DNA of 64,000 nucleotides from CAYRKQ01 sp964424985 (GTDB taxonomy: Bacteria; Patescibacteriota; Saccharimonadia; Saccharimonadales; UBA7683). The DNA lies in NCBI GenBank assembly GCA_964424985.1, contig CAYRKQ010000001.1:55497-119496 (forward strand), given 5' to 3'. Every line of letters starts with the position of its first letter. Within the stretch, counting starts at the first letter, position 1. The position numbers and the translations under genes were made by a program. The notes below the pieces were generated by a model that had not been told where the DNA came from, did not search any database, and was given only the letters and a program-made list of their open reading frames with translations. Positions 36,543-44,334 of the stretch are shown piece after piece.

Positions 36543-37412
36543 GTGGCTCGCAAAGAACTCATTACTATCCAGGAATGGCTGCAGAGAAATACTCGGGTAC
36601 TAGAAAATACCGGCATTGAATCTGCTCGCTTAGATTGCCTTTTACTACTTGAAAACGAGCTTCAAAAATCTCGGGAGTGGATAGTAGCCCACGGTGATAC
36701 TGAGCTTGATAGCAACGTTGAGCAAAAACTGAATAAAATGTGTGCTCGTCGGCAAACACGTCAGCCACTTGCATACATCATTGGCTCAAAAGAATTCTAC
36801 GGCCACGATTTTTTTGTGAATAAAGATGTCCTCATCCCCCGCCCTGAAAGTGAAGCTATCATTGAACTACTTAAGGAAGTAGTGCTTAGTGAGCAGTGGA
36901 GAGTGGATAGTGAAAAACCAACCACCAACCACCAACCACCTACCATAATCGATATTGGAACCGGCTCCGGCTGCCTGGCCATTACCGCCAAGCTAGAATT
37001 TCCTGATCTTCACGTTATTGCAACTGATGTTTCAGATGCAGCACTCAGTGTGGCTCGCAAAAATGCTAAGACTCTTCATGCTGATATTGAATTCAAAAAG
37101 TCTGATCTGTTTTCTGAGATCCAAGATCTAAGATCTAAGATCTGTCTAGCTAACTTACCCTACGTACCAAACAATCTCATCACCTCTGAGGAAATCACCA
37201 AAGAACCAGCCGAAGCTCTCTTTTCAGGCAGTGATGGTCTGGATCATTACCAAAGATTTTGGCAGCAAATCGAAGGCTTAAAAAATAAACCACGAGCCGT
37301 CATCATCGAAAGCCTCAAGCAACAACACCCTCCTATGATTGAACTCGCACAAAACGCCGGCTACCACCTCGCCACAACCAACACTCTCTGCCAACTCTAC
37401 ACTCTCTCCTAA
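36543..37412 (+). CDS. prmC: Release-factor glutamine methyltransferase
   Basis: 289 aa. Helical N-terminal domain, then a Rossmann methyltransferase with IDIGTGSGCLA and the NPPY equivalent NLPYVP. It methylates Gln in the GGQ of RF1/RF2. Start is GTG. The linker between domains (about residues 117-137) reads as repeat-derived (TTAGTGAGCAGTGG type), and residues about 192-200 come from an AAGATCT repeat (37115-37144). Neither breaks a core motif. Confidence 0.92.
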   Translation: MARKELITIQEWLQRNTRVLENTGIESARLDCLLLLENELQKSREWIVAHGDTELDSNVEQKLNKMCARRQTRQPLAYIIGSKEFYGHDFFVNKDVLIPRPESEAIIELLKEVVLSEQWRVDSEKPTTNHQPPTIIDIGTGSGCLAITAKLEFPDLHVIATDVSDAALSVARKNAKTLHADIEFKKSDLFSEIQDLRSKICLANLPYVPNNLITSEEITKEPAEALFSGSDGLDHYQRFWQQIEGLKNKPRAVIIESLKQQHPPMIELAQNAGYHLATTNTLCQLYTLS

Positions 37413-37430
37413 ACAAAATATCTTAAAGAA

Positions 37431-37466
37431 ATACTATTTTCTTTCCAATTGGATGATTTTTAGTAT
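37431..37466. promoter_or_regulatory. Palindromic operator-like site 3
   Basis: ATACTA, 7 nt, TCCAATTGGA, 7 nt, TAGTAT, between the convergent prmC and htrA genes. Reading right, TTGGAT, 17 nt, TGTACT overlaps it and precedes a 5-nt gap and an ATG. Confidence 0.8.
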
Positions 37467-37482
37467 ATTTTTGTACTCAAGT

Positions 37483-37539
37483 ATGGTGAGTTTTGTGGGA
37501 AAGGACGTGCAAAGTAGAGTCGATGGGATTAAGGGGTAG
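37483..37539 (+). other. 18-codon ORF behind operator site 3
   Basis: The ORF MVSFVGKDVQSRVDGIKG starts 5 nt below a -10-like TGTACT and ends at the htrA stop. It may be a leaderless microprotein, or the remnant of a gene once controlled by the operator. Very short, so uncertain. Confidence 0.3.
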
Positions 37540-38702
37540 TTAGGCTGCAGGGGCTTCCTCTAAGGTTGCCTTTAGTTGCACCTCTTTGCCACCGCGCATG
37601 ACGGTGAGTGTTACCTCTTCTCCCACCTTGTGCTGGCCAATAACACTGGCTAGTGGTGATGTTTGCGTTAACTTTGTGTCGTTTACCTTTATGATGACAT
37701 CGCCTGATTTCAGGCCAGCTTTTTGGGCGGGGCTGTCGGCAACAATTGAACGCTCACCAACGTACGCTCCTTCGGTCTCGTCAATGTCTAGCTGCTTGGC
37801 AATATCAGGAGTCAGCATGACATACCGAACGCCAAGGTATGGTCGGGAGATCTTTCCGGTTTGCTCTACACTTTCAATCAGCGACTTTGCCTCGTTAATG
37901 GGGATCGCAAAACCAACCCCTTGAGCTTCAGCAGCCACGGCAGTATTAACACCAATCACTTCACCGCTGAAGTTTACCAGCGGACCCCCCGAGTTGCCGG
38001 GGTTAATTGCTGCATCAGTTTGGAAGAGGTTTGTCAGCTGCTCAGTGGCACCGTTGCCATCGCTGGCCTCAATCGGGCGCCCCACACCAGAGATGATGCC
38101 GCTGGTGACGGTATTTTGAAACTCACCCAGCGCATTACCAATAGCCAGCACCTTGCCACCTGTACGCACGCTGTTAGAATCTCCCAATTTTGCTGGTACA
38201 AGGTTTTTAGGATTCTTTATTTTTACAAAGGCAAGATCGTTGAGTGGGTCACGCCCCACTACTTCAACATCGTCGTACTTGGTGCCATCAGCCAAGGTGA
38301 CAGTGACCTTTGTGGTGCCTTCGGGGATAACGTGCTTGTTGGTAAGTACTAAGCCGTCTGTATTAAGAATAATGCCGGTACCTGCGCCTTCAACCACCCG
38401 GCTGGAGCCAAAGAGATCATTCACCGTCGGTGCAGATTGGNNNNNNNNNNGCTGGTGCGAATAGACACGACACTCGGGCCAACCTTGGCAGCAAGATCAG
38501 CAATAAGTTCACCTTCACTGGCGACAACCTCGCGCTGCAACTCGCTACCCCCAAAACGTAAGGTGCCAGTGGCAAATAACACACTTCCGACAGCCAACAT
38601 CAACAAAAGTGAACAGAGTACCGAAACAACCACGCTGGTAATCACCAGTTTGCGCGGTGCATGGTCTTTTTTAACAGGTTGTACTATGCGAGATGGTTCC
38701 AC
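37540..38702 (-). CDS. HtrA/DegP-type serine protease (broken by an N gap)
   Basis: N-terminal cytoplasmic tail, one membrane helix (about 25-47), trypsin-like domain with His in TNKHVIP, Asp in NDLAFVKI and Ser in NPGNSGGPLV, then one PDZ domain. It degrades or refolds misfolded exported proteins. The 10 Ns at 38441-38450 split the frame. Removing them with a one-base overlap joins ...SIRTS to QSAPTVNDLFG... in frame and gives 383 aa, so the gene is probably intact. Start is GTG behind GGAGG. Follows the membrane protein and LCP genes. Confidence 0.92.
38441..38450. other. Assembly gap (10 N) inside htrA
   Basis: Flanks GATTGG and GCTGGTGCG join with a one-base overlap to restore the frame, exactly as at the prfB gap. 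Probably no sequence is missing, though loss of a few codons in this linker cannot be ruled out. Confidence 0.8.
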
Positions 38703-38722
38703 TCCTTACCTCCTTATACTAT

Positions 38723-39496
38723 TTATAGATGACTTGTCCACGATGATGTCAGCAGAATAATTGCCAGCAGCACCGCTCCAAAAACCATATTTTCAATTAC
38801 CACACTTTTGTGTAACTTGTCATTTCGCAGGGCATGGTACAGCAAGCCAATCGTTGCCGCTACCACCGAGGCAATCAGCGCCACATTTGATACATGTACC
38901 TGGAAAATGCGGTAATAGCTCACCCAGTGGAAGCCCATCCAGGCAAGTTGCATAACTAAAAATGCCCAGACCAGTGAAAGTGTTTTATAATGTGGCTCCT
39001 CGTAATTTGCCAGAAAGTGCCGCGCGGTCGCCCAGGCTACCACCCAAATTAATAAAATACCGATGAATGAATATTCAAGCAGCGAGGTCACCAGCAGTAC
39101 AGTTAAGATCCCAATAAATTGCGCCCAGAGCGCCTGTAGACCCACCATGAAATCGCTCCCCTTTGGCTTTATATAGAGCACCCAGACCAAAAAAAGCAGT
39201 GCCCAAAAAAGCGCCACACTATTGCTAGCAGCTTGTTGCATTAATACAACCGTACTAAGCCCGACAATAGCATCTACCAGATTAGCCTTAATATTTGGCA
39301 GCCAAAATCGTGGCTGCACCGCAAACACCCGCCACTTACTTAAAACAACGAGCATGCCAGCAAGAAACGGCACACTCCAAGAACGAACCATCAAAAAAAG
39401 TACCAATACAAAAGCGGCATTCACCACAAAATGGATGATATCACCAAAGTCTAACCCGGGTCGTTTCCCCCAAAATTTCTTTTGCGCTTGTAACAT
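38723..39496 (-). CDS. Multi-pass membrane protein of unknown function
   Basis: 257 aa, about eight hydrophobic helices covering residues 20-250, short loops, aromatic-rich (many Trp). No transporter or enzyme motif is recognised. TATAAT lies 11 nt before the ATG. Lies between the LCP and htrA genes on the same strand, so a cell-envelope role is possible. Confidence 0.75.
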   Translation of the reverse strand: MLQAQKKFWGKRPGLDFGDIIHFVVNAAFVLVLFLMVRSWSVPFLAGMLVVLSKWRVFAVQPRFWLPNIKANLVDAIVGLSTVVLMQQAASNSVALFWALLFLVWVLYIKPKGSDFMVGLQALWAQFIGILTVLLVTSLLEYSFIGILLIWVVAWATARHFLANYEEPHYKTLSLVWAFLVMQLAWMGFHWVSYYRIFQVHVSNVALIASVVAATIGLLYHALRNDKLHKSVVIENMVFGAVLLAIILLTSSWTSHL

Positions 39497-39519
39497 ATGA
39501 CCTGTGTATTATACCATTT

Positions 39520-41163
39520 CTACTCGTTATTTGAGCTTGTTGATGAGCTGCCAGAGGTGCCGATAATAATAACGATGTCTGACTCGTAGTTGGCGGCGTC
39601 AGGATAGCTGCTGGTGTTTTTTGAGGCAGTGACTCCAAAAATTTGTTCAAGTAGTTTTATGGTCGCTGGCTTTTTACCATTGGTTTTATCAATGATAACG
39701 GTTGTTTTACGCTGCGCGGCGTTACCAACTGCTACTACATCTATATTTTTTAACCCAAGCTCATCGGCTTTTTTCTGTGCCAATCCTATCACACCACTGC
39801 CATTAAGCACCGCCACGCTGGCATCTTCACGCACCACCGCATTGGTGCTGGTTAACTTCCTGAAGTAGCGTTGAATGTCGCTGAAGTCTGAGAAACCTGC
39901 CACGGGGTGTACAATGCTTTGGCCAGAATACATGCCTGTTGTAAGTAAGTTGATTTCTTCTGATGCCATATCGATAGTAGTTATTTTATCACTTTGAATT
40001 TGCTTACCAAGCTCGTAGAGTCGTCGCAGTTCGTTAGTTTTAAAATCGGTCTTTACGTTTTTACCGGCGCTATCGAGCAGGCCGCCGATTTTAGCTGGGT
40101 TGATGAGCGTTCCCGTGCTGAGCGCCTTGTTCTTAAGCGCCACTAACATTTGCTGTTGATACGTGGTGCGGTCGAAATCACCACGAGCCATGCCATAGCC
40201 ACCGGCTGAATTACGCGAACGCGCTAGTGCGAGTGCGGTTCTTCCGTCAATTTTTTGGGTACCGTTTTTAAGATTCAGCGGGCCACCATCAACGGGTGCA
40301 ATATTTGGATCATACACCCCTCGAGGGTCATCACTCTTAATAGTAACTTCAATGCCCCCAACGGCATCAACTGCTTGTTTAAACGCCGTGTAGTTAATTT
40401 TTCCGTAGTAGTGCAGCTTAAGACCCAGTTTCTCACTGACAATTTTAGACAGCAGTCCCATGCCGCCTTCGGGGTAGCCAGCCTCTTTAAACTTCACGTC
40501 CTGCCCGCACTGATAGGCAACGTTAATTTTGCCGGCGTAGCCACTGGAGCAAGCCTGGCCGTACTCTACCCATAAATCGCGCGGAATACTGGTGGTAAAG
40601 GCGGTATTGTTTCTAACATCAATACTGGCCACCATAATTGAATCGGTTAGATCAGCTCCTTGGTGGCCAGGGTCGTCCTCGCTGGTTCCCGCCAGCAAGA
40701 TGTTAACTCGCCCTTCATCTTCACCCCGTAGTTTTGTATTGTCAAAAATTCCTAAAATATTACCATTAAAAATCTTATGTGCATTTAAAATAAACTTCCA
40801 GCCTAAAAATGCGCCAATACACAACAATAAAATACCCACTATGAGCGCCACGCGTTTTATTTTTTCTTTGCGCGTCATCTCGTGCCATTTTTTTCTGTCT
40901 TTCTTGCGCCTAAAGAACTTGAAGCGCTTTTTCTTTTCCGGCGGCGTCGAGAGATCAGCAGCATCTAGTTCAGTTGGCTCAATACTGAGCGTATTTTCAT
41001 CTTTTGACCACGTGTCACGAAACTCGATTGCTTCGGTGCTGCGAGTAGAGCGAAAATCATTGAGGGTGCGGCGTTTTTTGCCACCCGTGCCAGGCTGATC
41101 ACCCAGCCGTCGGGGCACAAAGCCATCAACAGATCTAGGGCGTTTTTCTTGCTTTGATTTCAT
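39520..41163 (-). CDS. LytR-CpsA-Psr (LCP) family transferase
   Basis: 547 aa. A long basic cytoplasmic N-terminus of about 105 residues precedes one membrane helix (about 107-127) and the LCP domain (NILLAGTSE, DSIMVASID, TSIPRDLWV, RTALALARSRN, RGDFDRTTYQQQ). A C-terminal LytR_C-like domain (VAVLNGSGVIGLAQKKADEL) and a Ser-rich tail end it. LCP enzymes attach glycopolymers from lipid carriers to peptidoglycan. Conserved Arg and Asp residues that bind the pyrophosphate are present. GAGGG lies 9 nt upstream of the ATG. Confidence 0.93.
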   Translation of the reverse strand: MKSKQEKRPRSVDGFVPRRLGDQPGTGGKKRRTLNDFRSTRSTEAIEFRDTWSKDENTLSIEPTELDAADLSTPPEKKKRFKFFRRKKDRKKWHEMTRKEKIKRVALIVGILLLCIGAFLGWKFILNAHKIFNGNILGIFDNTKLRGEDEGRVNILLAGTSEDDPGHQGADLTDSIMVASIDVRNNTAFTTSIPRDLWVEYGQACSSGYAGKINVAYQCGQDVKFKEAGYPEGGMGLLSKIVSEKLGLKLHYYGKINYTAFKQAVDAVGGIEVTIKSDDPRGVYDPNIAPVDGGPLNLKNGTQKIDGRTALALARSRNSAGGYGMARGDFDRTTYQQQMLVALKNKALSTGTLINPAKIGGLLDSAGKNVKTDFKTNELRRLYELGKQIQSDKITTIDMASEEINLLTTGMYSGQSIVHPVAGFSDFSDIQRYFRKLTSTNAVVREDASVAVLNGSGVIGLAQKKADELGLKNIDVVAVGNAAQRKTTVIIDKTNGKKPATIKLLEQIFGVTASKNTSSYPDAANYESDIVIIIGTSGSSSTSSNNE

Positions 41164-41284
41164 AGAGTAATGCCCTCAAGTATACCTGTTTTGGCGTAAG
41201 CGGTAAAGCAAAACGATGCTTATTTTCTCTATCTATATTTGATGAAGATGTCCGCAGATTACCAACCTGCTATACTAGATGCTT

Positions 41285-42082
41285 ATGGATAATCAACCCC
41301 AACCAACCCCAACTTCGCCGCCGGTGCAACCGCCACAAGAGCCCGTACCCCCGCAATCAGTTGCAGCTCCGCCGGTACAACCGCCAGCTCCAACTACACC
41401 CGCTCAACCGCCAGCTCCACAGCCTACGCCTCCAGTGGCCACGCCCCAACCACAACCAACTCCACCGCCAAATCCGCAACCAACCTACACCCTGCCGAAA
41501 CAGCCACCCAAACAAGAAAAGCAAAAAAGCGGCATCTTCTCGTTTGCCATCACTATTATTGTCGCCCTTTTGCTTACCCAGCTGATAAATATGTTCTTCT
41601 TTCAGTCGTATCGCGTTTTTGGAAGTAGTATGTACCCGACACTGCATGATGGCGAACGTCTCATTATTTCGAAAATTGGCAAAACCACCTCAAAAGTAAC
41701 CGGCAATACATACGAGCCAAAACGTAACGATATTATTGTCTTCACCAGCCCGAAAGAAGAAGACCTACAGCTCATTAAACGAGTGATTGGCCTGCCGGGT
41801 GAACGGGTGGTGGTAAAAAACGGTAAAATTACCGTGTATAACAGCGAGCACCCAGACGGCTTTAACCCCGACGAAGGCACCGACCATGAAGATTCGATCC
41901 CGCTTTCGAGCAGCACGACTGACGTGACGGTGCCCAAAGGTCATTTATTTGTCAGTGGTGATAACCGCGAAGGCAGCAACTCGCTAGATTCCAGAAACGA
42001 ACTCGGCACCGTCCCGGAAGAATTAGTAGTCGGCACCCTCTCCGTCCGCCTCTGGCCACTCCAGTCTGCCCGCTTCTTCTAA
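41285..42082 (+). CDS. lepB: Signal peptidase I with Pro-rich N-terminal tail
   Basis: 265 aa. The first 80 residues are a cytoplasmic tail almost wholly of Pro, Gln, Thr and Ala, followed by a membrane helix (about 88-108). The catalytic Ser is in GSSMYPTL and the Lys in LIKRVIGLPGE; SGDNREGSNSLDSR is the third box. It cleaves signal peptides of Sec substrates. The ATG at 41285 is used because TATACT ends 8 nt before it; an ATG at 41279 is only 2 nt from that -10. Ends overlap parB by 4 bp, convergently. Confidence 0.94.
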   Translation: MDNQPQPTPTSPPVQPPQEPVPPQSVAAPPVQPPAPTTPAQPPAPQPTPPVATPQPQPTPPPNPQPTYTLPKQPPKQEKQKSGIFSFAITIIVALLLTQLINMFFFQSYRVFGSSMYPTLHDGERLIISKIGKTTSKVTGNTYEPKRNDIIVFTSPKEEDLQLIKRVIGLPGERVVVKNGKITVYNSEHPDGFNPDEGTDHEDSIPLSSSTTDVTVPKGHLFVSGDNREGSNSLDSRNELGTVPEELVVGTLSVRLWPLQSARFF

Positions 42083-42939
42083 AGAAGATTTTTAAACAGG
42101 TTATTCAAGTGATCTTCATCTTTAAAGTCGATGATTAAACGACCACCTTTGGCCATATGTTTCACTGAGACATTTGTCTTCAGTCGTTTAGCAAGCTGTT
42201 TGGTTTCTTTAGTTTCAGTTTTGGTGAGCCTTACACCTTCTTTGCCCTTCTCTTCTTGGTTGGCTTTTTTATGACCCACCACGTACTGTTCGGCTTGGCG
42301 GACTGTCCAGCCGTTTTTTATGATAAGAGTAAGTAGTTTTAGCTGTTCTTTCTCTGTTTTCAGAGCCACAATCTGACGGGCGTGTCCTTCGGTGATGATA
42401 TTGCTATTCAACGCTTCTTTGGCTTTAGGCGGTAAACGGAGCAAGCGAATAATATTCACCACTGCCGACTCACTCCGGCCTACCTGCTTACCAATTTCCT
42501 TATGGTCTAAATTAAATTCATCATGCAGTCGCATATAGGCTGCCGCCAATTCTAACTTAGAAAGATCCTCGCGCTGGACGTTTTCAATTAAACTGATCTC
42601 GAGCTTTTCTTGGTCGCCGTAAGAACGTACAATCGCTGGCACATCGGAAAGCCCCAGCTTTTGGGCTGCCCGATAACGCCGTTCACCTGCAATGATGACG
42701 TAGCCATCGGTACTTTTGGTTACAATGAGTGGCTGGACAATACCATGTTGGGTAATTGAATCAGCCAGTTCTTGCAAGGCCTGTTCATCAAACTGTTTTC
42801 GCGGCTGGTTGGGGTCAGGTGAAATCTTGCTAATCTGAATTTGTTCAACTTGATCGGAGGCATTACCAACCGCCAACGCTTCCGAGAGCATATCGTCTGG
42901 TATGAGCGATGAAAAATCTTTGCCTAAACCTTTTGCCAT
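42079..42939 (-). CDS. parB: Chromosome-partitioning protein ParB
   Basis: 286 aa. The N-terminal CTP-binding/ParB domain has QPRKQFDE and GERRYRAAQKLG, the HTH is at HKEIGKQVGRSESAVVNIIRLLRLP, and the C-terminal dimerisation domain ends in FLLxNNLL-like sequence. It loads on parS and spreads. No convincing 16-bp parS is visible in the window. Starts 8 bp after parA. Confidence 0.95.
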   Translation of the reverse strand: MAKGLGKDFSSLIPDDMLSEALAVGNASDQVEQIQISKISPDPNQPRKQFDEQALQELADSITQHGIVQPLIVTKSTDGYVIIAGERRYRAAQKLGLSDVPAIVRSYGDQEKLEISLIENVQREDLSKLELAAAYMRLHDEFNLDHKEIGKQVGRSESAVVNIIRLLRLPPKAKEALNSNIITEGHARQIVALKTEKEQLKLLTLIIKNGWTVRQAEQYVVGHKKANQEEKGKEGVRLTKTETKETKQLAKRLKTNVSVKHMAKGGRLIIDFKDEDHLNNLFKNLL

Positions 42940-42946
42940 AGTACTA

Positions 42947-43705
42947 CTATTTTAACCTATCTAGAACTTCTTTAGAAAGTGACTTATATGCCCGGGCGCC
43001 TTTGCTCCACTTATCTAGCTCACCCACCGGTTTACCGTAGCTTGGAGATTCAGCCAGTCTGATATTTCGCGGTACGGCTGTTGCAAACACTCTGTCGCCA
43101 AAATGTTTCTTGAGTTGAGACTCTACCTGCGTGGAAAGCGTGGTTCTGGTGTTATGCATCGTCATAACTACCCCTAAAATTGAAAGCGCTGGATTCAAGG
43201 CTTGGCGAACGAGCTTCATAGTTTCAAGCAGCTGGCCGAGGCCTTCAAGTGCGTAATACTCAGTTTGAACCGGAATTAAGACTGAATGTGCAGCTGTTAG
43301 GGCGTTTACCGTCAGCAGACCAAGACTTGGCGGGCAGTCAATCAAAATAACATCAAAACCTGATTGATCTAAGCCTTTTTTTAGCCTTAGCGCCCTGTCC
43401 TTTTCTGGCGCCAATTGAGTTTCAACGGTAGCAAGCTGTGGTTCTGTTGGCAAAACAAAAAGATTTTTATAGCTGGTTTTTAAAACAATTTTAGACAATT
43501 CTACTGAACCAAGCAGTAAATCTTTAGTCGTGACCTTAAGCTTGGTTTTATCTATGCCCAGCCCACTCGTAGCATTACCTTGGGGGTCTAGGTCAATTAA
43601 GAGTGTCTTCTTGCCACTTTTAGCCAGGTTATAAGCCACATTAACGGCCGTCGTGGTTTTACCCACGCCACCTTTTTGATTTGTCACCGCTATAATCTGC
43701 GCCAT
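42947..43705 (-). CDS. parA: Chromosome-partitioning ATPase ParA (Soj)
   Basis: 252 aa. Deviant Walker A KGGVGKTTTAVN, switch DLDPQGN, Walker B VILIDCPP. It drives ParB-parS segregation. GGAGGG is upstream, and TATAAT lies about 30 nt above the ATG. Operon parA-parB. Confidence 0.96.
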   Translation of the reverse strand: MAQIIAVTNQKGGVGKTTTAVNVAYNLAKSGKKTLLIDLDPQGNATSGLGIDKTKLKVTTKDLLLGSVELSKIVLKTSYKNLFVLPTEPQLATVETQLAPEKDRALRLKKGLDQSGFDVILIDCPPSLGLLTVNALTAAHSVLIPVQTEYYALEGLGQLLETMKLVRQALNPALSILGVVMTMHNTRTTLSTQVESQLKKHFGDRVFATAVPRNIRLAESPSYGKPVGELDKWSKGARAYKSLSKEVLDRLK

Positions 43706-43760
43706 CTGTTGATTTTACCCTCCAAAGATACCTTTATTATACCGCGTTATACTCCCCTGT

Positions 43761-43850
43761 GTCATCCTGAACTTGTTTACGGTGAGATTATCGAATCTGT
43801 TTCAGGATCTCATTTTACAGCAATAGATTCCGGATCAAGTCCGGAATGAC
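43761..43850. repeat. Dispersed palindromic repeats between parA and rplU
   Basis: Two units: GTCATCCTGAACTTG...TTTCAGGATCT and AGATTCCGGATCAAG...CCGGAATGAC. They fill the gap between the parA promoter and the rplU terminator. Confidence 0.75.
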
Positions 43851-43856
43851 AAAACA

Positions 43857-43882
43857 AAAACGAGCCTTTCGGGGCTCGTTTT
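43857..43882 (-). terminator. Intrinsic terminator of rplU
   Basis: AAAACGAGCC and GGCTCGTTTT pair around TTTCGG. The minus-strand RNA continues TTTTTGTTTT. Symmetrical, so it may work both ways. Confidence 0.9.
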
Positions 43883-43909
43883 CTGAGATCTAAGCTCTAA
43901 GATCTAACA

Positions 43910-44215
43910 TTAGCTGATCTTCGTAATTTCAATCACAGAATGCTGTTGTCGGTGACCACGTTTTTTGTTCACACGCTTTTTGGCTTTATAGCGAATGGCT
44001 ACAACTTTGTCGCCTTTTACCGCTTCTTCGAGCACCTTTGCTTCAACCGACGCACCTTTTATGGTTGGCTGACCAATTTGGACTTTATCGCCATCAATCA
44101 CCATTAACGGTTCAAATTTCAAAGTTTTCTTATCGCCAACAAGCTCAACTTCGAGCTTTTCTTTTTCAGACACAATATACTGATGTCCACCAGAAACAAT
44201 TACTGCTTTTTTCAT
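43910..44215 (-). CDS. rplU: 50S ribosomal protein L21
   Basis: 101 aa. KAVIVSGGHQYIVSEKEKLEVE and the C-terminal KKRVNKKRGHRQQHSVIEI are typical. AAAGGA lies 7 nt before the ATG. A leader of roughly 80 nt precedes it. rpmA (L27), its usual neighbour, is absent here and a terminator follows directly. Confidence 0.96.
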   Translation of the reverse strand: MKKAVIVSGGHQYIVSEKEKLEVELVGDKKTLKFEPLMVIDGDKVQIGQPTIKGASVEAKVLEEAVKGDKVVAIRYKAKKRVNKKRGHRQQHSVIEITKIS

Positions 44216-44334
44216 TATTATGTATTCCTTTACCGTGATCCTGGACTTGATGTGCCCGAGATGACCTCTGCCATTCGGAGCCTGGATTTTGGTATCATAT
44301 TATTAAAACAAGTCGAGACTCAGTCTAACAGACC

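Noticed and set aside
42158..42172. parS-like TGTTTCACTGAGACA inside parB
   Set aside because: One base short of the 16-bp parS with a mismatch, odd-length centre, and within conserved ParB codons; probably chance.
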